Shown here: positions 43,577 through 52,271 of the stretch, in pieces | How positions within the stretch are numbered: position 1 is the stretch's first letter | Layout of the letters: each line of letters opens with the position of its first letter | Assembly: GCA_023450085.1 (NCBI GenBank) | Contig: JAEXHI010000002.1 | Coordinates: 1 to 64,000, forward strand | Source of the DNA: Bacteroidota bacterium | GTDB taxonomy: Bacteria > Bacteroidota > Bacteroidia > Sphingobacteriales > Sphingobacteriaceae | Direction of reading: 5' to 3' | Length of the DNA stretch: 64,000 bases | Made by a program: the position numbers and the translations under genes | The notes under the pieces: model-generated | Seen by the model: only the letters and a program-made list of their open reading frames with translations | What the model was told of the DNA's origin: nothing | The model's database searches: none

Positions 43577-45193
43577 TTAGTTTGTTTTTAACGTGCCATC
43601 AGCATTTTTGTTTACCACTGGACGGTGCTCACCATTGGCAAGCTCCCAAGCAGTATAGTAAACTAATTGAGCTCTTTTTGCCAACATCGGGAAGTCTATT
43701 TTGCTTACTTCGTCACCTGGTTGGTGGTAATCTTTATGAACTCCATTGAAATAGAAAATTACAGGGATGTCATGTTTCGCAAAGTTATAGTGGTCTGAAC
43801 GGTAGTAGAAACGGTTAGGGTCTGTACGGTTGTTGTATTTCTCATCTAAAACAATGTTCACATAATCTGCATTCGCTTTTTTGCCAATTTTATCTAAATC
43901 GTCACTTAGCATGTTTGAGCCAATGATATAAACAAAATTGTTATCGCCTGGGCGGTTATCATCGCCACGACCAATCATGTCAATGTTTAAATTGGTAATG
44001 GTATTAGCTAAAGGAAATATTGGATGCTCAGAATACCATTCAGAACCCCAAAGGCCTTTTTCTTCACCACAAACAGTCATAAATAAAATGCTGCGTTTAG
44101 GACCATGACCTTCTTTTTTAGCTTTTGCAAAAGCTTCAGCAAGCATTAAAACACCTGTAGTTCCAGAACCGTCATCATCAGCACCGTTGTTTACTTTATC
44201 GGTAGCATTAGGATCTTTTACCAAGCCAATATGATCATAGTGGCCAGTTACTACCAGTACTTCATTTTTCAATTTTGGATCTGAGCCTTCCAAAAATCCT
44301 AATACGTTATCCGCTTTAATGTCCTGTTCTACCAATTTTGCGGTAAAAGCTACAGGAACGTTAATTACAGTAGTAGCAGGTTTTAGGGTCTCAGCAATTT
44401 TTTTCTTCACCTCTTCTAGATTGGTGTTGGCGCTAGCTAAAATTTGATTAGCTACCGTTGTACCTATGGTGACTATTGGTAAGGTGTTTTTATTTTGAGC
44501 ACCTTCTCTTTTTAAATCTGCTGCACCTTCAGCCAAGTAGGCTCTTTGAGCATCAGAAAGCGTCTCAACTCGCTCATTAATGACCAAAACACCAGCAGCT
44601 TTATTGTCTTGAAGGTATTTGATTTTTGCTTGTTGGCTACCCACACTACTTTGTGGTCTACGACCTTGTGCTGGTTGCGCTGGTGCTTTAGCCGTTGGAT
44701 CACCAGTAGCAAATATCATCACTACCTTGCCAGCTACATTTTGTCCAGCGTATTCATTAAAGTCTTCTTTGTCTAGGCCATATCCAGCGAAAATAATAGA
44801 AGATGCTTTTACATTGAAGCCTCCAGCAGGAGTTGCTTGTGCTAAAATGTAATAGTCTTTTGAGTTGGTGGTTTGTGAACCAACTTTTAGGGAAACGTCA
44901 GAAAGTTTCTTGGAAGAGATACCTACTGCTTGTAAATAAGGATCTTTACCTCCTTTTACTGGGCCCACTAAGCCAAAGCTTTGGAATTGTTTTTTGATGT
45001 ACTCAGCAGCCATCCATCCACCTTTCGTACCTGTTTCGCGGCCTTCATACTCGTCTGACGCCAAAATAGATAAGTGCTGATAAGCCCTATCTTTATTTAC
45101 TGGCGCACTAAATTTGATGGCATTCTTATCTTGAGCCATTGCACCAAAACTGAGCGCCAGCGCCAGTGAGGTGTATACAAACTTTTTATTCAT
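43577..45193 (-). CDS. Secreted M28-family zinc peptidase
   Basis: Exported aminopeptidase-type protein of 538 residues. It has a signal peptide (1-20, ending AMAQ), a PA-like insert (about 110-260) and a peptidase M28 domain. Two-zinc ligands are visible in TGHYDHIGL, NGADDDGSGT, CGEEKGLWGS, NIDMIGRG and HKDYHQPGD. It probably releases amino acids from peptides in the periplasm or outside the cell. The insert contains a Pro/Ala/Gln-rich linker (APAQPAQGRRPQSSVGSQQ). It follows rpiB on the same strand with 192 bases between. Confidence 0.93.
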   Translation of the reverse strand: MNKKFVYTSLALALSFGAMAQDKNAIKFSAPVNKDRAYQHLSILASDEYEGRETGTKGGWMAAEYIKKQFQSFGLVGPVKGGKDPYLQAVGISSKKLSDVSLKVGSQTTNSKDYYILAQATPAGGFNVKASSIIFAGYGLDKEDFNEYAGQNVAGKVVMIFATGDPTAKAPAQPAQGRRPQSSVGSQQAKIKYLQDNKAAGVLVINERVETLSDAQRAYLAEGAADLKREGAQNKNTLPIVTIGTTVANQILASANTNLEEVKKKIAETLKPATTVINVPVAFTAKLVEQDIKADNVLGFLEGSDPKLKNEVLVVTGHYDHIGLVKDPNATDKVNNGADDDGSGTTGVLMLAEAFAKAKKEGHGPKRSILFMTVCGEEKGLWGSEWYSEHPIFPLANTITNLNIDMIGRGDDNRPGDNNFVYIIGSNMLSDDLDKIGKKANADYVNIVLDEKYNNRTDPNRFYYRSDHYNFAKHDIPVIFYFNGVHKDYHQPGDEVSKIDFPMLAKRAQLVYYTAWELANGEHRPVVNKNADGTLKTN

Positions 45194-45385
45194 TGTTGTT
45201 AGTTAAGGTTGTTCGTTTATGGTTAGTACACCTATGATGCATTTAGTCACAGATGTATAGATTTTGTTGTCTTAAAATCAAATTGAACCATTATATCTTT
45301 GTACAATTTGGGTTTTGGAACAAAAAAATGTTTTATAACCTTTATCTGTGTATTTGTGGTTGTATTTCACAAAAAACAAAAGGTT

Positions 45386-45826
45386 TTAGCACGATATTTT
45401 GTTCACTCTGTTTGCGTGCCTGCCACCTTCAAAAGGCGTTTCCAAAAAAGTGGTAACCATTTCTTTGGCTAGTTCAGGTGACACGAAGCGAGCAGGAATA
45501 CAAATAACGTTTGCGTTGTTGTGCTGTCTTGAAAGTTTGGCAATATCGGTTAACCAAGTAACGGCTGCTCTAATGCCTTGGTGTTTATTTGCCGTAATAG
45601 CAACTCCTTGTCCACTTCCGCATACTAAAATGCCAAAATCAGCTTCGCCTTTTTCAACACTGCTTGCCACAGGATGCGCAAAATCTGGATAATCCACTGA
45701 GTCTAGCGAATGGGTGCCAAAATCTGTCACTTGGTAATCAGCTAAAAAAGCCTTTAATATTTCCTTGTACTCAAAGCCAGCGTGATCTGCCCCGATGGCT
45801 AATTTGATTGAATTTGTTGTAGACAT
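45386..45826 (-). CDS. rpiB: Ribose-5-phosphate isomerase B
   Basis: Pentose phosphate enzyme of 146 residues interconverting ribose 5-phosphate and ribulose 5-phosphate, RpiB/LacAB family. Signatures: IGADHAGFEYK at the N-terminus, the CGSGQGVAITANKHQGIRAA phosphate-binding segment with the catalytic cysteine (CGSG), and ANVICIPARF. The nominal ORF begins at a TTG two codons earlier, but that TTG lies within the -7 box TACATTTG (45830-45837). ATG 45826 is preferred. It lies downstream of tatC. Confidence 0.93.
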   Translation of the reverse strand: MSTTNSIKLAIGADHAGFEYKEILKAFLADYQVTDFGTHSLDSVDYPDFAHPVASSVEKGEADFGILVCGSGQGVAITANKHQGIRAAVTWLTDIAKLSRQHNNANVICIPARFVSPELAKEMVTTFLETPFEGGRHANRVNKISC

Positions 45827-45829
45827 ATC

Positions 45830-45837
45830 CAAATGTA
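45830..45837 (-). promoter_or_regulatory. -7 box of rpiB
   Basis: TACATTTG on the minus strand, three bases before ATG 45826, predicting a leaderless or nearly leaderless transcript. Confidence 0.5.
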
Positions 45838-45932
45838 TATAGAATTAATAAATATGGCAGGTAAATATTTTGTTGTAGAACTTACAAGAGAATATTCTCT
45901 TGGTCTTTGTGCCTGCTTTTCCTTTATTTTAA

Positions 45933-46817
45933 TTACTTGTTATTATAAAACGCTAGTTCCGCTTTTTTCTTTTTCTTTTCAATATTGGCCGAAATCAAAA
46001 TACTTAGCTCGTACAATAAGAAAAGAGGGAAAGCTACAATCAGCATGGTGTAAGGGTCAGCAGTTGGGGTAACTACAGCGGCAACAATCAAAATCAATAC
46101 GGCTGCATACCTTCTGGTAGAGCGCATAAACTTAGGCGTCATCACACCAAGTTTCGAGAGGATATAAATAACAACAGGTAACTGGAAAATGATGCCAGAA
46201 CCTAAAGTAAGTGTTAAAACGGTAGATAGGTAAGATGAAATGGTGAAAGTATTTTCAATGCTCGTATCTACCGTGTAGTTAATTAAAAAGTTGATGGATA
46301 AAGGACAAATGAGGTAATAACCAAACAATAAACCTAAAGCAAATAAAAACGATGCAAAGGCTACAAAACCGCTTGCCGATTTACGTTCCGTTTCTAATAA
46401 TGCAGGTTTAATGAACAACCAAATTTCAAATAACAAATAAGGAACACCTAAAATTACACCAGCCATTACGCATGAGTTCATTTGTAGGGTGAATTGTCCC
46501 GACATTTCTGTATTGATAATTTTAGCATGAATTTCTTTGATACAGAATTCTTGGCCAATAGAAGGGAAAGCTTCTACCAATTTACACATCATGCGGTAAG
46601 TCCAAAAATCTGCATTTTTGGGCGCCATGATCACATCGTGCCAAATGAAATCAGTAAAATAGAAGGCCAAGCAAACAAAAACCGTAATGACCGCCAAGGC
46701 CCTTAACAGATGTTTACGCAATATATCTAAATGATCAAAAAAAGACATTTCTGCCTCTAGATTTTTCCCTTTGTTCTTTATCGAATCGATTAAGTCTTTG
46801 GCCTTATTATTACTCAT
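45933..46817 (-). CDS. tatC: Sec-independent protein translocase TatC
   Basis: Multi-spanning receptor of the Tat translocase, 294 residues, with about six TM helices. The family start MSFFDHLDILRKHLLRAL appears near residue 20, preceded by a Lys-rich tail. The ORF extends to an ATG at 46877, but ATG 46817 gives a normal N-terminus, and TATTTTTG lies between the two. It works with the TatA proteins encoded at 16.8-17.4 kb. Adjacent rpiB is a recurrent neighbour. Confidence 0.94.
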   Translation of the reverse strand: MSNNKAKDLIDSIKNKGKNLEAEMSFFDHLDILRKHLLRALAVITVFVCLAFYFTDFIWHDVIMAPKNADFWTYRMMCKLVEAFPSIGQEFCIKEIHAKIINTEMSGQFTLQMNSCVMAGVILGVPYLLFEIWLFIKPALLETERKSASGFVAFASFLFALGLLFGYYLICPLSINFLINYTVDTSIENTFTISSYLSTVLTLTLGSGIIFQLPVVIYILSKLGVMTPKFMRSTRRYAAVLILIVAAVVTPTADPYTMLIVAFPLFLLYELSILISANIEKKKKKAELAFYNNK

Positions 46818-46833
46818 TTCAACTATTTGAAAA

Positions 46834-46867
46834 CAAAAATACCATTCTATTTGATTAGAATGGTATT
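46834..46867 (-). terminator. Terminator of the GH3 gene overlapping the tatC -7 box
   Basis: AATACCATTCTA and TAGAATGGTATT (46838-46867) form a perfect 12-bp stem. The minus-strand tail TATTTTTG (46841-46834) is also a consensus -7 box 16 bases before tatC. Confidence 0.75.
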
Positions 46868-46896
46868 GATGTTGCAATTAACTTTTAAGTTAACAT

Positions 46897-49185
46897 TTAT
46901 TCTACAAAGAAGTTTTTGCTGAGCGGTCCAATTTTTACCTTAAACTCCCCTGGTTCTACCACCGAACGATTGTCTAAATGAGTGAATGAAAAATCTTTTT
47001 GGTTAAGTTTAAAAGTAACGGTTTGCTTTTCACCAGGTTTAAGGTTGATTTTCTCAAAGCCGCGTAACCTTTTCGAATCAGGCGTAAGTGTAGCATACAA
47101 ATCACTTAAATAGATTTCAACTACTTCTTTCCCTTCTCTATTACCTGTGTTGGTCACTTCTACGGATACCGTTAGCTCTTGGTTAGCCTTTATTTTTTCG
47201 GCACTCAATTTCAGGTTTTCAAATTTGAAGGTGGTATAGCTTAGGCCAAAACCAAATTCATATTGAGGGTTATATTCCGCATCGTAGTTGTAAACACCTT
47301 CCATTACAGTTCTGTTCTCTGCAGGTTTATGGTTGTAACCTACTAACGAATTTGGATATTTAGGATAGTTGTAGGGTAATTTTCCAGAAGGATTCACCTC
47401 TCCAAAAATGATGTCAGCCAAAGCATCTCCACCAAAGTTTCCTGGTAAGTAAGTTTGTAAAATACCCGCCATTTTTGGTTCAAACTTGCTAATTAGTCTA
47501 GGTCGACCTTCGTTAAGCACTAAAATAATAGGTTTTCCAGTAGCACTAAGTTTTAGCGCCAATTCAGTTTGCAAATCTGATATATATAAATCACTTAAAT
47601 TGCCAGGACTTTCTGTATAGGAGTTTTCTCCTAGGCAAAGTACAATTGCATCCGCATCCTGTGCCGCTTTTATGGCTTTTTCTATGCCATTTTCAAACTC
47701 TTCATAATACTTGCCATCCATTTTATAGCCCACACCTTCTACAAAATTAACATTCTCTTTGCCTGCTTTTTGAGTAAGGGCTTCTAAAATGGTGTTGTAT
47801 TTGCCAGCAAACTCTTCTACTTTTTCGCCTTGCCATGAGTAGGTCCAACCACCATTTAATGTACGCATAGAATTAGCGTTAGGTCCAGTAATCAATAATT
47901 TAGCACCTTTTTTTAGTGGTAATAGGTTGTTGGTATTCTTTAACAAGGTGATGGACTCGGCTGCGGTTTGATAAGCTGCCTGTTCAAATTCTTTGCTGCC
48001 AAATTTTGGATATTGTTTAAGGTCGTATACCGCTTTATCAAATAAGCCTAACTTGTATTTTAAAGTAAGGATATGGCTTACGGCATCGTTAATCCTAGTC
48101 TCTTTCACTTTGCCTTCTTTAACAAGAGCAATAAGATTATCACAAAATCTCTCGTAATCATAAGCAATCATCGACATGTCAATACCTGCATTGATGGCCA
48201 ACATGATTGCTTCCTTGTGATCTTTAGCTACACGATCTCTGGTATGTAGGTTTTCAATATCACCCCAATCGGTAACAATTAATCCTTTAAACCCAAGTTC
48301 CTCTCTTAAAAGTTTGGTTAAAAGCTGATAGTTAGCATGTACTGGTACACCGTTGATAATGCCTGAATTGATCATGATGCTATGTGCTCCAGCTTCGATA
48401 GCTGCTTTGAATGGAGGAAGATGGTAGTCTCTTAGCACATGATCTGGGATATAAGCAGGCGTTCTATCTTTTCCAGAAACGGCTACTTGGTAGCCCACAA
48501 AATGTTTCAAGCAAGAAGCTACTCGGTAAGGGTCGGCAACATTATTGCCCTCAAAACCTTTAACCATTTGAAGTCCCAATTCGGTAATCAAGTAAGGGTC
48601 TTCTCCAAAGGTTTCCCATTGACGAGGAAAGCGAGGATCTGGAGCTAAATCCAACACGGGTGAAAAATTCCAAGGAATAGCACTCGCTCTGGTTTCATAA
48701 GCTGTAATTTCTGCCCCTTTGTAAACTAATGAGCGATTACGGGTAGCGGCCTGACCAATTTGTTGTGGGAACATGGTGGCATCGGCCGTGTAGGTAGTAC
48801 CATGAACCGCATCGATACCGTATAGTACCGGAATATTAAGGCGGCCTTTGCCTGTTTCCTGTATCTTATTGATGATTTGATGCCAAACTTCACGAGTTCG
48901 AGCCCTATTGTTGGCCGTGTTTAATACCGAACCCACTTTGTATTTTACCAAAGCATGTTCTAATTGTTGTTGGTTAAGAGCAACAGGTTCGTAGCTGCTG
49001 TATCTGTCCTTACCATTAGTAATTACGTCCATGGTAATTTGTGCCATTTGACCAACTTTCTCTTCCAAAGTCATTTTGGATAATAAGCTTTTTACTTTTT
49101 GGTCAATGGCCGCATCGGTTTGTTTTTGCGCCGCAGAAAATAGCGAAAACGCCAGTAAAGGAATAGTGAGGAGTGTTTTTTTCAT
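46897..49185 (-). CDS. bglX: Glycoside hydrolase family 3 beta-glucosidase (BglX-like)
   Basis: Exported glycosidase of 762 residues with a signal peptide (LLTIPLLAFSLFSAAQ). GH3 N-terminal domain about 30-375 has nucleophile D306 in GLIVTDWGDIENL. The GH3 C-terminal domain is about 400-640, and a fibronectin-III-like domain is about 660-760. It hydrolyses beta-linked glucosides, probably oligosaccharides in the periplasm. The architecture and length equal E. coli BglX. There is no polysaccharide utilisation locus around it, and it is terminated before tatC. Confidence 0.94.
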   Translation of the reverse strand: MKKTLLTIPLLAFSLFSAAQKQTDAAIDQKVKSLLSKMTLEEKVGQMAQITMDVITNGKDRYSSYEPVALNQQQLEHALVKYKVGSVLNTANNRARTREVWHQIINKIQETGKGRLNIPVLYGIDAVHGTTYTADATMFPQQIGQAATRNRSLVYKGAEITAYETRASAIPWNFSPVLDLAPDPRFPRQWETFGEDPYLITELGLQMVKGFEGNNVADPYRVASCLKHFVGYQVAVSGKDRTPAYIPDHVLRDYHLPPFKAAIEAGAHSIMINSGIINGVPVHANYQLLTKLLREELGFKGLIVTDWGDIENLHTRDRVAKDHKEAIMLAINAGIDMSMIAYDYERFCDNLIALVKEGKVKETRINDAVSHILTLKYKLGLFDKAVYDLKQYPKFGSKEFEQAAYQTAAESITLLKNTNNLLPLKKGAKLLITGPNANSMRTLNGGWTYSWQGEKVEEFAGKYNTILEALTQKAGKENVNFVEGVGYKMDGKYYEEFENGIEKAIKAAQDADAIVLCLGENSYTESPGNLSDLYISDLQTELALKLSATGKPIILVLNEGRPRLISKFEPKMAGILQTYLPGNFGGDALADIIFGEVNPSGKLPYNYPKYPNSLVGYNHKPAENRTVMEGVYNYDAEYNPQYEFGFGLSYTTFKFENLKLSAEKIKANQELTVSVEVTNTGNREGKEVVEIYLSDLYATLTPDSKRLRGFEKINLKPGEKQTVTFKLNQKDFSFTHLDNRSVVEPGEFKVKIGPLSKNFFVE

Positions 49186-49414
49186 TTTTAATTCCTACGT
49201 TGATTAGTGGTTTTTATTGATGTGTTAAATAATGAGCAACTCATAAAGTGCATGAATATGCCTTGGATGGGTTCATGGTTATATTTGGTTGCCTTTACCT
49301 CAAAAATCTATTAAATTGTTCCAAAAGCCTAAAAAAGGACTTTCTCAAAACCACTACAAGGGGTAAAAAAGATCAAGCGGATAGGGGAAGGGATGGTCAG
49401 ACTGCATTAAACGA

Positions 49415-49441
49415 AAAAAGAAGCCTTGAGAGCTTCCTTTT
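49415..49441 (-). terminator. Terminator of the small membrane-protein gene
   Basis: On the minus strand AAAAGGAAGC and GCTTCTTTTTT form a 10-bp stem (one G-T pair) around a 7-base loop. Confidence 0.8.
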
Positions 49442-49476
49442 AGAGAGAGATTAATTTATGAAATTTCAATAGAGGT

Positions 49477-49812
49477 CTAGTTCCACAAGGTGCCATCTAA
49501 CCCAAGTATGGTTCCTGCCCACAAGATAAAAAGGTAAACCAGTATACTGATGGTGGTGATTATAATGTTATTCCAACCAACTCTTTTACGTAAGCTTTCC
49601 ATTAAATGATAAAAAAGACCACCCATAGCGCCAGCTAACGGTACTACTACTAGGGGTTTTAAAAACCATAATTTTCCCCATGCAGGATTAGCATTTTTAA
49701 TGGTAAGCAATAGGGCGGAAATAAGGATCAATGCTATCGCAGCCCCAACAATCATGCGTTTGGCAATTAAATTAGTTCGGCGTTGAACAAGGGTATCATG
49801 ATTTGCTTCCAT
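49477..49812 (-). CDS. Small membrane protein under a two-dyad operator
   Basis: 111-residue integral membrane protein with three predicted helices (about 22-40, 52-66, 82-105) and a basic loop. I recognise no family. An in-frame ATG at 49872 is upstream of the promoter, so ATG 49812 is used. The predicted mRNA leader is about 24 bases. The gene has its own promoter, covered by two CTTTG-N5-CAAAG dyads, and its own terminator, so it is an independently regulated single gene. Confidence 0.78.
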   Translation of the reverse strand: MEANHDTLVQRRTNLIAKRMIVGAAIALILISALLLTIKNANPAWGKLWFLKPLVVVPLAGAMGGLFYHLMESLRKRVGWNNIIITTISILVYLFILWAGTILGLDGTLWN

Positions 49813-49831
49813 TGTTTTTTGTTTTAAAGTG

Positions 49832-49874
49832 CTTTGTATTTCAAAGTTAAAATAAATCACTTTGAAATACAAAG
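49832..49874 (-). promoter_or_regulatory. Promoter with two CTTTG-N5-CAAAG operator dyads
   Basis: On the minus strand TTTG, 20 bases, TAACTTTG (49849-49842). Each box lies in a dyad CTTTG-TATTT-CAAAG (49832-49846) or CTTTG-AAATA-CAAAG (49860-49874). The two are mutually inverted, giving a perfect 16-bp palindrome with an 11-base centre. Confidence 0.7.
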
Positions 49875-49984
49875 TAAAAGATTAAAAAATAAATCAAAGG
49901 AATACAAGTACTTTAAAAAAGAGTGTTTTTAGCCTTCTATCTGGTTGTTTAGCCAAATATAAAGCTGTTAGCTAAGAGATATTG

Positions 49985-50527
49985 TTAAGGCCTGTGGTTG
50001 TTAATAGCGTAGCGAAGTGATACAAGTCCGGTTTCGTAGGTTTTACTTTCGAGTAAGGTTAGTTGCGTTCGGTAGTCTTGTTCTTGAAAAAGTAATTTTC
50101 CACTTCCTAATAAAATTGGATGTACTGATAGCCATAATTCGTCTACCAAACCTTCTGTCATCAAAGATTGGGTAAGTGAAGCCCCTCCGTAAAGCCAAAT
50201 ATCTTTACCTGATAATGATTTGATGTTACGGGCTTGAGCAATGCTGTCTTCTGAAATAAGAATGGCATTTTCTTTCACGTTTTTTAGAGTAGACGAGAAT
50301 ACATATTCTGTAAGTTTTGGCATACCAGGAATCGTTTCTCCGTTGTTTTGTTGGGCATATTGTTGTGCTATTTCATAGCTCTTTCGTCCAATGAACATGG
50401 CATCTATACGTTCGAAAAAATCATTTAATCCATAATCTTGGTCCGTAAAACACCAGTCATATTCGCCATTGGGTCCTTCAATGTAGCCATCTAAAGTGAT
50501 GGCCAATCCTAAAATTAATTTTCGCAT
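49985..50527 (-). CDS. RibD-C/dihydrofolate reductase-like protein
   Basis: Cytosolic protein of 180 residues with the RibD C-terminal, DHFR-like fold. It starts MRKLILGLAITLDGYIEGPNGEYDWCF and contains AMFIGRKSYE, LSGKDIWLYGGASLTQSLM and DELWLSVHPILLGSGKLLF. These proteins probably reduce a pteridine- or pyrimidine-like substrate with NAD(P)H, but few are characterised. It lies 66 bases after the AraC regulator gene on the same strand, which makes AraC a candidate controller. Confidence 0.86.
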   Translation of the reverse strand: MRKLILGLAITLDGYIEGPNGEYDWCFTDQDYGLNDFFERIDAMFIGRKSYEIAQQYAQQNNGETIPGMPKLTEYVFSSTLKNVKENAILISEDSIAQARNIKSLSGKDIWLYGGASLTQSLMTEGLVDELWLSVHPILLGSGKLLFQEQDYRTQLTLLESKTYETGLVSLRYAINNHRP

Positions 50528-50592
50528 AACTTGTAATTTTTTATCTGCAAAAATGAAGTAGTTTCAAAGATATTAATTGTATAGAACGGACA

Positions 50593-51375
50593 TCAATATA
50601 AAATATGTGGTGAACAAGCAGTTTCTTTTGGAGTATACTTCGCGTATGTTTTATAATCATGTATAAAATGAGCTTGGTCAAAATAGCCGCTTTGGTAAGC
50701 AATTTGCGTTAGGGAAAGCTCGGGGTATTTTTTTAAATGCTTTAAGGAAGAGATGAACCGGTTGACTTTTAAATATTCTTTGGGCGACAAGCCGATATGC
50801 TGTTTGAATTTTCTTGCTAAATGACGTTGACTATATCCTATTGTTTGATGAAGTTCGGTCAGGTTTATTTCTGTAGGGGCTTTATGAATAAGGTTAAGGC
50901 ACTGGCCTATCTGTAAATCTTGCTTAGAACTTGATAGTAACTGCAACAGATAATTCTGGATCATCTCTATCCTAACTTTGTGAGTGTTTGCTGTTGCTAA
51001 CTTATCTTCTATCTCTCTGATTACTTTACCCCAGATATCATTTAATGAAATGCTATCGTTGGTGAAAATACTCATGGGGAGTGAGAAAAAAGGGTAGGCC
51101 ATACCTGGATGAAAGCAAATGGCGATGCAGCCAGAGCCTTTACGCATCTGCACCGAAGTAGGCACGCTCATACGAGAATTTACGATGCTGTTTTTGTGCA
51201 ACTGTTCGTCAATAATAGCTACAGGAGTTTCGGTATAACTGATAAATAACTCTACACAAGCATCGGGTAATACATGTACTTGTTCAACATCTTTACCCTC
51301 GTTGCATTCCATGGTACAAATAAGCCTAACATAAGGCTGCAATTTGGGATGGATGGGGTACAATTGTAGAAGCAT
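50593..51375 (-). CDS. AraC-family transcriptional regulator
   Basis: 260-residue regulator. The N-terminal 160 residues form an uncharacterised cupin-like or sensor domain. The C-terminal HTH_18 is about 165-255 (LTELHQTIGYSQRHLARKFKQHIGLSPKEYLKVNRF and SLTQIAYQSGYFDQAHFIHDYKTYAKYTPKET). A -7 box TACCTTTG lies 26 bases upstream (51402-51409). It is followed closely by the RibD-C reductase gene, and the two may share a transcript. The inducer is unknown. Confidence 0.88.
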   Translation of the reverse strand: MLLQLYPIHPKLQPYVRLICTMECNEGKDVEQVHVLPDACVELFISYTETPVAIIDEQLHKNSIVNSRMSVPTSVQMRKGSGCIAICFHPGMAYPFFSLPMSIFTNDSISLNDIWGKVIREIEDKLATANTHKVRIEMIQNYLLQLLSSSKQDLQIGQCLNLIHKAPTEINLTELHQTIGYSQRHLARKFKQHIGLSPKEYLKVNRFISSLKHLKKYPELSLTQIAYQSGYFDQAHFIHDYKTYAKYTPKETACSPHILY

Positions 51376-51401
51376 GTTGCCTTTTTTAGATAACAGGATT
51401 A

Positions 51402-51409
51402 CAAAGGTA
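51402..51409 (-). promoter_or_regulatory. -7 box of the AraC gene
   Basis: TACCTTTG on the minus strand, 26 bases before ATG 51375. Confidence 0.5.
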
Positions 51410-51451
51410 TGTTTTTATGGGATGGATTGAATTCTTATTTAAAACTAAAAA

Positions 51452-51477
51452 AGCCAGCAGGAAATTTCTTGCTGGCT
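51452..51477 (-). terminator. Second terminator after the cold-shock operon or of a small RNA
   Basis: AGCCAGCA and TGCTGGCT form an 8-bp stem, then TTTTTTAG on the minus strand. It lies 100 bases beyond the first terminator (51579-51600) with no protein gene between. Confidence 0.7.
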
Positions 51478-51578
51478 CGGTTGATCTGATTAACTTTTAC
51501 TGAAGGAACAGAGTTATCTGTTAACTTAAACCAACTATTGTAAAGTATTAATCTATTATCGTATCCTGAGTGCGTTAA

Positions 51579-51600
51579 AAAAGCTCCACAAGGAGCTTTT
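51579..51600 (-). terminator. Terminator of the cold-shock operon
   Basis: AAAAGCTCC and GGAGCTTTT form a 9-bp stem with an ACAA loop and a T-tract on the minus strand. Confidence 0.9.
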
Positions 51601-51623
51601 CTGAATTATATTTTTGGATAGAA

Positions 51624-51815
51624 TTATACTACTCTAACGTTTACGGCATTTAATCCTTTTTTGCCTCTTTCAACCTCATAAGTTACTTGGTCATTCTCTC
51701 TAATTTGATCCTGTAGGCCAGAGCTATGTACGAAAACATCTTCTCCTCCAGCTGTAGGTGTAATGAAGCCAAAACCTTTTGTTTCATTGAAAAATTTTAC
51801 TGTTCCTTGTTGCAT
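51624..51815 (-). CDS. csp: Cold-shock protein, CspA family
   Basis: Single cold-shock domain protein of 63 residues, an RNA chaperone. RNP1 KGFGFI and RNP2 DVFVHSS are complete, and the length is normal. It begins 15 bases after the stop of the longer cold-shock protein, so the two are one transcription unit. A terminator follows closely. Confidence 0.95.
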   Translation of the reverse strand: MQQGTVKFFNETKGFGFITPTAGGEDVFVHSSGLQDQIRENDQVTYEVERGKKGLNAVNVRVV

Positions 51816-51830
51816 TATTGTATTTATTAA

Positions 51831-52271
51831 TTATTTATTGTCGCTAATTTTTTTGACCATTATGGCATTGTAACCTCTTGAGCCTTTTTCTCTCTCGAAA
51901 CTTACTCTGTCATTATTTTTGATAGGTTGTGTGAGTCCGCTGCTGTGCACAAAAATTTTACCTTTATTCGCATCATCAATGATAAATCCATAACCCTTTA
52001 AAGGATCATAAGAAGATACCAAACCAGTACGTTCTTTAGATTCAGGTACAATGGGAGCTGCTCCTAGCTGAATATCCTCTAACTTAATTTCGCTTCTTAC
52101 TGCGGTAACAGGCGTATCAGTGATATTTCCAAACTCGTCTACATAAGCAATCATGTCTTCAAAAGAAGTTTTTGATCCATCTTGCTTACGGTCCATCATT
52201 TTTCTTGATTTTTCCTGTTTTTTCTTTGCTTTGTTTTTGTTTCTTTCTTTTTTGGCGAACGATTCACCCAT
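51831..52271 (-). CDS. Cold-shock domain protein with basic N-terminal extension
   Basis: 146-residue protein: residues 1-35 are strongly basic (KKERNKNKAKKKQEKSRKMMDRK), about 36-75 acidic and variable, and about 80-146 a cold-shock domain with RNP1 KGYGFI and RNP2 IFVHSS. The basic tail likely adds nucleic-acid affinity. It is the first gene of the two-gene unit with csp. A Shine-Dalgarno-like AAAGGA lies just upstream. The long 5' region before it may be a cold-shock leader. Confidence 0.9.
   Translation of the reverse strand: MGESFAKKERNKNKAKKKQEKSRKMMDRKQDGSKTSFEDMIAYVDEFGNITDTPVTAVRSEIKLEDIQLGAAPIVPESKERTGLVSSYDPLKGYGFIIDDANKGKIFVHSSGLTQPIKNNDRVSFEREKGSRGYNAIMVKKISDNK

Noticed and set aside
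45253..45456. 67-codon plus-strand frame overlapping the end of rpiB
   Set aside because: Overlaps a confident gene on the other strand, with no start signal.
49248..49454. 68-codon frame between the GH3 gene and the small membrane-protein gene
   Set aside because: Runs through a terminator and has a random-looking composition.
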